From contig NZ_JAIWPJ010000002.1 in the NCBI RefSeq assembly GCF_020515625.1, positions 310,001-374,000 of the forward strand: a DNA stretch of 64,000 nt, read 5' to 3'. The notes beneath the pieces were generated by a model that had not been told where the DNA came from, made no database searches, and worked only from the letters and a program-made list of their open reading frames with translations. A program made the translations under genes and the position numbers. The DNA comes from Natrinema amylolyticum (lineage in GTDB: Archaea; Halobacteriota; Halobacteria; Halobacteriales; Natrialbaceae). This document shows, in pieces, positions 58,251 through 64,000 of this stretch (positions within the stretch are counted from its first letter, which is position 1; each line of letters begins with the position of its first letter).

Positions 58251-58676
58251 ATGATCCGATCGTTCCTCCGCAGTCTCGTCGACGGACCGTTCGCGCGCCA
58301 ACTCCGACGGTTCGCCATCGTCGGGACCGTCGCTGCGGGGGTCCAGATCGTGCTGCTGTGGGCGTTCGTCGACAGCGTCGGATTACACTATCTGGTCGGT
58401 GCAGTGATCGCCATCGAGATTACGATCGTTCTCTCGTACGTGCTCAACAACGCGTGGACGTTTCGGGCGACACAGAACACCGGTACCGGCGAGTATCTCG
58501 TCGGATTACTCAAGACGAACGTCGTCCGGGGGACGGCGATACCGATCCAGATCGGCGTCCTCTTCGGCTTCGTCGAGTGGGTTCACCTGCCGTATCTGGT
58601 CGCCAACGGGATCGCGATCGCTCTCAGCGGCGTGTATCGATACGTACTCGACGCGCGGTGGACGTGGGGGTCGTGA
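58251..58676 (+). CDS. GtrA-like membrane protein
   Basis: 141 residues, four helices: QLRRFAIVGTVAAGVQIVLLWAFVD, YLVGAVIAIEITIVLSYVLNNAWTF, a loop LLKTNVVRGTAIPIQIGVLFGFVEWVHLPYLVANGIAIALSGVYRYVL and an ending RWTWGS. The conserved FLNxxWxF-type motif appears as YVLNNAWTF. GtrA proteins help move undecaprenyl- or dolichyl-linked sugars across the membrane. Its ATG immediately follows the stop of the sulfatase gene, so they are cotranscribed. This points to surface glycan modification. Confidence 0.86.
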   Translation: MIRSFLRSLVDGPFARQLRRFAIVGTVAAGVQIVLLWAFVDSVGLHYLVGAVIAIEITIVLSYVLNNAWTFRATQNTGTGEYLVGLLKTNVVRGTAIPIQIGVLFGFVEWVHLPYLVANGIAIALSGVYRYVLDARWTWGS

Positions 58677-58770
58677 TGATCGGCCTTGTCTCGACCGGAC
58701 GTACTTCCCTGCAACTGACGGCCGGACGAACGTCCGAACGAACGTGGAACACTCGATTATCTGACCCGCA

Positions 58771-59340
58771 ATGAACGGCATCCTTTCTCCGGCAGCGCTG
58801 CTCGTGCTCGAGCCGGTAATCGGTCTCCTCGTCGGGAGCGGCGAGGCGCTCGTCGAGTCGGCCACCGGCTGGGCCGGCATGGGAATCGTCTTCGTCTACT
58901 CGTTTCTGATCGCGTTCGTCCTGCCCGGCCCCAGCGAGGTCGTCCTCCTCGCACCGCTGGATCTGGGGTTCCCCCAGTGGCTGCGGCTCTCGAGTATCAT
59001 GCTCGTGAGCGCGACCGGCAAGGCCGCCGGCAGCGTGTTCGCGTTCCATATTGGACAGGAAGTCAAACGTTCGGGGCCGATAACCCGGTGGTTGCGCCAG
59101 TCCAGATGGGACGTGCTGGCGTGGTCGGAGAAACGCTCCGTCCAGCTGGCGCGGCGATACGGCTACGGCGGACTCGCGATCGCCCTCTCCGTCCCCTTCT
59201 TTCCCGACACCATCTCGATCTACGCCTTCGCCGTCCTCGAGAAGGATTACCCGAAATTCGCGCTGGCGACGTTCCTCGGGAGTCTCGGCCGACTCCTCGT
59301 TACGCTCGGCCTCTTCGGTGGCTTCGTAGCGGTGTTCTGA
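58771..59340 (+). CDS. VTT/DedA-like (YqaA-type) membrane protein
   Basis: 189 residues with about four to five helices: GIVFVYSFLIAFVLPGPSEVVLLAPLDLGFPQWL, IMLVSATGKAAGSVFAFHIGQEV, GYGGLAIALSVPFFPDTISIYAFAVLEKDYPKFALATFLGSLGRLL. The GxxxG and PDTxxxYAxxxL motifs fit the SNARE-associated/VTT family, thought to be lipid scramblases or transporters. It follows the GtrA gene with a 94-bp gap on the same strand. A role in lipid or glycan precursor flipping is inferred from neighbours. Confidence 0.82.
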   Translation: MNGILSPAALLVLEPVIGLLVGSGEALVESATGWAGMGIVFVYSFLIAFVLPGPSEVVLLAPLDLGFPQWLRLSSIMLVSATGKAAGSVFAFHIGQEVKRSGPITRWLRQSRWDVLAWSEKRSVQLARRYGYGGLAIALSVPFFPDTISIYAFAVLEKDYPKFALATFLGSLGRLLVTLGLFGGFVAVF

Positions 59341-59455
59341 CACCGGCGGCGATCCCGCCGCCGGTTCGAGTCGGCCATCCGATTCGATTGCGGGTCTCGG
59401 TGGCTCGGTCACGAATATCACCACGGTTTACCCGTTCGCGGCCGACGAGACGGTA

Positions 59456-60781
59456 ATGACGGACCGCTGGCTCGCCGCCTGGGGACTCGGCTCGATCGCC
59501 TTCGGCGGCGCATCGCTGTTAGTCCCGCTCTATATCGTCTCGCTCGGTGCAGCACCGGTAGAGCTCGGAATCCTGGCGGCGACGGCGGCCGTCGTCGGCG
59601 CGCCCGGTGCGATCGCGTTCGGGCGCGTGGCGAATCGGGTCGACAGTCGCCGGCCGCTAGTGCTCGGGACCCTGATCGGCGTCGCCGGGTCGCTCGCTGC
59701 GATTCCCTTTCTGACGTCGATTACGGCCGTTATCGTCGCGAACGCAGTCCTCTGGCTGTTCGTCTCGTCGGTCGGGCCGGTTCTGACGATGCTCGTCGTC
59801 GACGACACGCCGGAGTCCGCGTGGAGCGAGCGGATCGGACTAGTGAACAAGTATCAGGGGTACGGCTGGGCAGGCGGCCTCGTCCTCGGGACGGTCTGGC
59901 CGTTCGTCGGCGGCCGGCTGCTCGCGCCCGGCGCGGTGACGCGGACGCTGTTCTGGGTCCTCGCGGCCTGTGCCGGCGTGAGCGCGGTCCTCGCGGCGCG
60001 GACCCTTCCGCGGCCCGCACCGTCGGCCCACGTCACCGACGAGCGCGCCGTCCGACGAGTCGGGCGCCTCCTCGCGAATTCGGGTCGCGGCGTCAAGGGC
60101 GCGACCTTCGTGTTCTCGCCGAACCGCCTCTATTGGACGACGCGCGGCATCGATCCACGACGGCTCGCCGACCGCTTCGATCCGGCGCTGACGACGTACT
60201 TCGTCGCCGGCCTCTTCTTCTTTACCGGTTCCGCGGCCTTCTGGGCACCCCTCCCGCTGTTCCTGACCGACGCCGGCTTCGACTCGAGTCAGGTCTTCGC
60301 GCTCTATCTCGCCTCGAGCCTCGGGTCGGCGGCCTGTTACGAGGCCGCCGGGCGGCTCTCGGCGCGATACGACGTCCGTCGACTGCAGTCTGGCGCGCTC
60401 GCTGCCAGAGGGGTGTTGTTCCCGTCAATACTCGTCATTTCGGGGTTGGGCGTCTCCGTCGCGTTCGGCGTTGCCGGCCTGGTGCTGGCCCTCCTCGGGG
60501 TCACCTGGGCGGGGATCGCAGTCATCGGGACGGCGATCGTTACCCGCCTCGCGCCGGCTAACGCCCGCGGCGAGATCCTCGGGGCCTACGTCGCCCTGGG
60601 CGCGATCGGCGGCGGTCTCGGCGGCATTCTCGGCGGCTGGGCCGCGAGCGTCGGCTACCTCGTCGCCTTCGCCGTTTCCGGCGGGCTCGTCCTCGTCGGC
60701 GCGGGGCTCGTCGTCTCGCTCGAGGCGCTCGCGGACCCGCGCGAAGAAAGTCGGGTGTCGCCCTCAGACGTGCTGGATTAG
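59456..60781 (+). CDS. Major facilitator superfamily transporter
   Basis: 441 residues, about 12 helices. The first six include RWLAAWGLGSIAFGGASLLVPLYIVSLGAAPVELGILAATAAVVGAPGAIAFGRVANRVDSRRPLVLGTLIGVAG with the typical MFS loop 2-3 (GRVANRVDSRRPLV). The second half starts around DPALTTYFVAGLFFFTGSAAFWAPLPLFLTDAGFDSSQVFALYLASSL. The end GAIGGGLGGILGGWAASVGYLVAFAVSGGLVLVGAGLVVSL is well conserved. The substrate is unknown. Its 3' end overlaps the convergent pilin gene by four bases. Confidence 0.9.
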   Translation: MTDRWLAAWGLGSIAFGGASLLVPLYIVSLGAAPVELGILAATAAVVGAPGAIAFGRVANRVDSRRPLVLGTLIGVAGSLAAIPFLTSITAVIVANAVLWLFVSSVGPVLTMLVVDDTPESAWSERIGLVNKYQGYGWAGGLVLGTVWPFVGGRLLAPGAVTRTLFWVLAACAGVSAVLAARTLPRPAPSAHVTDERAVRRVGRLLANSGRGVKGATFVFSPNRLYWTTRGIDPRRLADRFDPALTTYFVAGLFFFTGSAAFWAPLPLFLTDAGFDSSQVFALYLASSLGSAACYEAAGRLSARYDVRRLQSGALAARGVLFPSILVISGLGVSVAFGVAGLVLALLGVTWAGIAVIGTAIVTRLAPANARGEILGAYVALGAIGGGLGGILGGWAASVGYLVAFAVSGGLVLVGAGLVVSLEALADPREESRVSPSDVLD

Positions 60782-61863
60782 CTCGCGTAGTCGTCGCAAT
60801 CTTCACCGTCGATCGTCGCACCGGAACTGCACGTGATCGAGTCCGCGGTGACGTCTCCCGTGACAGTCGCGTCCTCCTCCAGAGTCACGTCGTTGCCGGC
60901 CGTGTCGATGCTATCGTCCACGAAACCGTTTTGCTCTACGGTCACGTCGTCGTCGGCGTCGATGGGGCCGCCGACGTAGCTGTTCGATTTGAGCGTTACC
61001 TGCCGTCCGGCGTCGATCGAGCCGCCGATCTCGCCCCCGTCTTTGATCTCGACGTTTCTATCGACCGTTACGGAGCCTTCGACGACGTTGTCGTCTTTGA
61101 TTATCGCGTCCCGGCCTCCCTCGATGTCCCCGGTAATCGTACTCGTCTCACCCGTTTCGACTTCGAGGATAACGTCTTTCGATGGACCGCTTCGAACCGA
61201 GCCGTCGATATCCGAGCCGTCTCGCAGCGTGAGCAGGTCGTCGGTGTCGATGTCGCCGACGATGTCTCCGTCTTTGAGATCGACGCTCTGAGTCACGTTC
61301 ACGTCACCGATCAATTTCGTCTCGTTGTTGATCTCCAGTTGGTTATCCAACCGACCGCCGTCGGTATCGACGAAATCACACGAGACCGGTTCGCCTCGGT
61401 CGACCGTGATCTCGCTCCCGTCATTGAACGCGCCGGTGAACGCGTCGCAGTTGTATGCCCTGCCGCGTAGCTCGTACGTCCCGAGCAACAGGTTGGAGCC
61501 GATCACCTGTAACACGTCGTTTTCCTCGAGCGGTTCCGAACAGTCGACCCCGTCGACGACTGTGACATCTCCTCGCTCGAGGTCGCCGCTCCCGTCCCAA
61601 TTGCCACAGCTCCCTTCGCCCTCGAGTCGGATTTCGGTATTGTCCGCGGTCAGCCCTCGAACGTCGATGAGGCCGATCGCGACGGTTCCGTCCTCGTCTT
61701 CCTGATAAACCAACTCCGCGTCCGGCGGTTGTTCGAAGAGTCCGACACCGAGAATCGCCGCCGCGAGGATCGCCATCGTGATCGTCGCAATCCCGACGAG
61801 TAATACCGTTCCGATCACTGCCGAGACCGCAGTCTCGTCCGATTGGAGCCGACGAAATCGCAT
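60778..61863 (-). CDS. Type IV pilin N-domain protein with bactofilin-like beta-repeats
   Basis: 361 residues from ATG 61863 (MRFRRLQSDETAVSAVIGTVLLVGIATITMAILAAAILGVGLF), a haloarchaeal pilin signal/helix (the DUF1628/Pilin_N type). After an Ig-like stretch with Cys (SCGNWDGSG, CSEPLEENDVLQVIG), residues about 190-345 are repeated beta-strand turns such as LIGDVNVTQSVDLKDGDIVGDIDTDDLLTLRDGSDIDGSV, DNVVEGSVTVDRNVEIKDGGEIGGSIDAGRQVTLKSNSYVGGPIDA. These look like bactofilin/beta-helix coils. A fusion of pilin anchor and polymer-forming beta-helix is unusual. Overlaps the MFS end by four bases. Confidence 0.78.
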   Translation of the reverse strand: MRFRRLQSDETAVSAVIGTVLLVGIATITMAILAAAILGVGLFEQPPDAELVYQEDEDGTVAIGLIDVRGLTADNTEIRLEGEGSCGNWDGSGDLERGDVTVVDGVDCSEPLEENDVLQVIGSNLLLGTYELRGRAYNCDAFTGAFNDGSEITVDRGEPVSCDFVDTDGGRLDNQLEINNETKLIGDVNVTQSVDLKDGDIVGDIDTDDLLTLRDGSDIDGSVRSGPSKDVILEVETGETSTITGDIEGGRDAIIKDDNVVEGSVTVDRNVEIKDGGEIGGSIDAGRQVTLKSNSYVGGPIDADDDVTVEQNGFVDDSIDTAGNDVTLEEDATVTGDVTADSITCSSGATIDGEDCDDYAS

Positions 61864-62054
61864 TAGCCGTATTTTCGACTGCGACGAATAATCGCTTTGG
61901 GTGACTTTCATCTTTCACAACCGATAATTAAGAAGTCCGAGCGACGAACAGTCCGGTCTCGCCGCGGCTCGAGCCGTCGTTCGGTCCGCGCTGTGGGAGA
62001 CGGAACCCCCAGTGGCAGTAACCCTAAAGGCACCCCATCCGAAGTGACACTCAC

Positions 62055-63227
62055 ATGCTCGAGGGAGTCAACGTCGCGCTCGGGATCACGGGGTCGATCG
62101 CGGCGGTCAAGACGGTCGAACTGGCCCACGAACTGCGGCGGCAGGGGGCCGCGGTTCGCGGGGTGATGACCGACAGCGCAGGCGGGATTATTCACCCCTG
62201 GGCCGTCGAGTTCGCGACCGAGAACGAGGTCGTTACGGAGATCACCGGACGCGTCGAACATGTCGATCTCTGCGGGTACGACGGCTGGGCGGACGTGCTC
62301 CTGATCGCACCGGCGACGGCCAACACCGTCGGCAAGATCGCCGGTGCCGTCGACGACACGCCCGTGACGACGTGCGCGACGACCGCGCTCGGTGCCGACA
62401 CGCCGATCGTCATCGCGCCCGCGATGCACGAACCGATGTACGACCACCCCGGCGTGCTCGAGGCCATCGACACCGTCACGGCGTGGGGCGTCGACTTCGT
62501 CGATCCCCGGATCGAGGAGGGGAAGGCCAAGATCGCCAGCGAGGAGGCGATCGTCTGTGATACGGCCCGCGCGGCCGGCGATCGGCCGCTCGAGGGCGAG
62601 CACGTGGTGGTCACCAGCGGGGCGACCAGCGAGTCGATCGATCCCGTCCGGGTCATCACGAACCGCTCGTCGGGGAAGATGGGACGAGCCGTCGCGAAAG
62701 CCTGCTACGTCCGCGGGGCGGACGTGACGCTCGTCCACGACGGTCCCGAGGTGCCCTACGCCGACGTCCGCGACGTCGAGAGCGCGAGCGAGATGCTCGC
62801 GGCCACGCGCGAGGCCTGCGAAGACGCCGACGCGCTCGTCTCGGCGGCGGCGATCGGCGACTACACCGTCGACACGAGCGAGGCAAAGATCCGTTCGGGC
62901 CAGGATCTCACGCTCGAACTCGAGCCGACGCCGAAGCTCATCGACGAGATTCGCTCGGCCCATCCCGACCTCCCGATCGTCGGTTTCAAGACCGAGACCT
63001 CCGGCGACGAGGACGCGATGATCGAGCAGGCCAGGAACACGCTCGAGCGAGCCGACCTCGCATTCGTCGTCGCGAACGACGCGAGCGTGATGGGCGCAGA
63101 GCGGACGACGGCCCTGCTGGTCCACGCGACCGACGCCGCCAGGTACGAGGGGTCGAAAGCGGGACTGGGCGGCGAAATCGCCGACTCGATCGCGGCGGTC
63201 CTGACCGCGGACGTGACAGATAGTTAA
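62055..63227 (+). CDS. coaBC: Bifunctional phosphopantothenoylcysteine decarboxylase / phosphopantothenate-cysteine ligase
   Basis: 390 residues. Two steps of CoA biosynthesis. The N-terminal flavodoxin-like CoaC half begins MLEGVNVALGITGSIAAVKTVELAHELRRQGA, with APATANTVGKIAGAVDDT and IAPAMHEPMYDHP. The C-terminal CoaB half starts at EHVVVTSGATSESIDPVRVITNRSSGKMGRAVAKACYVRGADVT, with ADALVSAAAIGDYTVDTSEAKI and LELEPTPKLIDEIRSAHPDLPIVGFKTET. Both motif sets are intact. The 190-bp gap to the pilin gene contains no clear RNA. It is probably monocistronic. Confidence 0.94.
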   Translation: MLEGVNVALGITGSIAAVKTVELAHELRRQGAAVRGVMTDSAGGIIHPWAVEFATENEVVTEITGRVEHVDLCGYDGWADVLLIAPATANTVGKIAGAVDDTPVTTCATTALGADTPIVIAPAMHEPMYDHPGVLEAIDTVTAWGVDFVDPRIEEGKAKIASEEAIVCDTARAAGDRPLEGEHVVVTSGATSESIDPVRVITNRSSGKMGRAVAKACYVRGADVTLVHDGPEVPYADVRDVESASEMLAATREACEDADALVSAAAIGDYTVDTSEAKIRSGQDLTLELEPTPKLIDEIRSAHPDLPIVGFKTETSGDEDAMIEQARNTLERADLAFVVANDASVMGAERTTALLVHATDAARYEGSKAGLGGEIADSIAAVLTADVTDS

Positions 63228-63342
63228 TTGTATCCCGAGTGCGTCAGGAGAATTATATGGGTGGGGTTCGTCCGACCGGGATAATGGATAGACGATCGGA
63301 ATTATCAGTTCCCGGGATAGCGGCGTCGGCCGGCACTTCGAG

Positions 63343-64000
63343 GTGATCGAGGTGGCGCAACGACACCGAACCGCCGACGATGCCGAGGACGCTGCTACCG
63401 GCGACGACGGTGCCGATACCGTCGACGACAGTGCCGATACCGGCGACGGTGCCGAGGACGCCGATACCGACGAACAGCTCTCCAAAGGTGAAATATTCGA
63501 GGTGTTGCGGAACCAGCGACGTCGCTACGTCCTGCAGTATCTCAAGCAGGACGATCGCCCGGTCGAACTCGGCGACCTGGCCCAACAGGTCGCCGCCTGG
63601 GAGTACGAGACGACGCTCGAGGGAGTCACGCCCGAACAGCGAAAGCGGGTCTACACGACGCTCCAGCAGACGCACCTCCCGAAGATGGACGGGATCGGTA
63701 TCCTCCGATTCGACTCCGATCAGGGCGTCATCCAGGCGACCGAGCGAACCCGGGACATCAGCGTCTACCTCGAGATCGTTCCCGGTCGGGAGTTCGCGTG
63801 GCGGGAGCTGTACCTCTCGCTGGGCGCGATCAGTTGTGCGCTCGTCGCCGCTCTCTGGCTGGAAATCTATCCGTTGATCGCCCTGTCGAGCCTGACCTGG
63901 ACGGCCGTCATCGCGGTCACGTTTACGCTGACCGCGGTCGCACACATCTACCACGAGCGGAACATGCGCCTCGGCCACGGCGACCAGCCGCCCGAGCTCA
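63343..64000 (+). CDS. HTH (DUF7344-type) membrane-anchored regulator, truncated at window end
   Basis: At least 219 residues; starts at GTG 63343 or GTG 63352. An Asp/Gly/Thr-rich repeat leader (DDGADTVDDSADTGDGAEDADTDE) precedes a winged-HTH (IFEVLRNQRRRYVLQYLKQDDRPVELGDLAQQVAAWEYETTLEGVTPEQRKRVYTTLQQTHLPKMDGIGILRFDSDQGVIQATERTRDISVYLEIV). Two membrane helices follow (LYLSLGAISCALVAALWLEIYPL and LSSLTWTAVIAVTFTLTAVAHIY), and the gene leaves the window. A membrane-tethered regulator. The initiation region is ambiguous, because an ATG at 63284 opens a 20-codon ORF. Confidence 0.8.
   Translation, partial: MIEVAQRHRTADDAEDAATGDDGADTVDDSADTGDGAEDADTDEQLSKGEIFEVLRNQRRRYVLQYLKQDDRPVELGDLAQQVAAWEYETTLEGVTPEQRKRVYTTLQQTHLPKMDGIGILRFDSDQGVIQATERTRDISVYLEIVPGREFAWRELYLSLGAISCALVAALWLEIYPLIALSSLTWTAVIAVTFTLTAVAHIYHERNMRLGHGDQPPEL

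Overview
The window is GC-rich DNA that codes for very acidic proteins (Asp/Glu-rich, little Lys). It carries CetZ, the F420 genes cofC/cofG/cofH, HerA/NurA, PGF-CTERM and Tat-exported surface proteins, Bat-type and DUF7344-type regulators, HalX response regulators and leaderless TATA promoters. Together these indicate a haloarchaeon (class Halobacteria). The style resembles the Natrinema/Haloterrigena group, but that placement is an impression and was not tested. No rRNA, tRNA or CRISPR array was recognised. Both ends cut through genes.

Layout. 1-8.8 kb: the 3' end of cofH, then an accessory stretch with a DUF4188 protein, a Bat-like regulator, a cyclase, an SDR, a deaminase, a zinc micro-protein, a lipoprotein and several decayed genes. 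8.8-18.4 kb: a housekeeping block with cofC-cofG (F420), cetZ (cell shape), an NAD-binding epimerase-like protein, tmk, two stand-alone Lrp/AsnC RAM proteins flanking a TrkA-type K+ regulator, and metY. 18.5-25.6 kb: a Ca2+/cation exchanger, then a surface/secreted cassette with a PhoX-like enzyme carrying cohesin-like and dockerin-like modules, a coupled cohesin-like PGF-CTERM protein and an FN3-like repeat protein. 25.8-29.5 kb: gpmI, an HTTM membrane protein and a zinc ribbon. 29.6-37.2 kb: nurA and herA (DNA end resection) with several small genes between them, including another cohesin-like PGF-CTERM protein. 37.2-45.7 kb: a strongly structured convergent intergenic region, a PAS histidine kinase, an FRG-domain protein, a hydrolase, an M23-like membrane protein, regulators, PspA and an FxLYD lipoprotein.

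45.9-49.3 kb holds three tandem paralogues of an unrecognised four-helix membrane protein. 50.1-52.3 kb is an arsenic module: arsR behind a clear palindromic operator, arsM, a small two-helix membrane protein and arsN2. 52.3-56.4 kb has a Tat-exported protein, a HalX-type response regulator and a dgcA/dgcN-like pair that fits D-glutamate catabolism. 56.8-64 kb carries a sulfatase-family protein, GtrA, a VTT/DedA-like protein, an MFS transporter, a type IV pilin-like protein with a bactofilin-like beta-repeat body, coaBC and a truncated HTH membrane protein.

The most novel-looking points are the cohesin/dockerin surface cassette, the pilin/bactofilin-like fusion, the triple membrane paralogues, and the stack of stable stem-loops between herA and the histidine kinase. 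All functional statements come from reading motifs. No database search was run.
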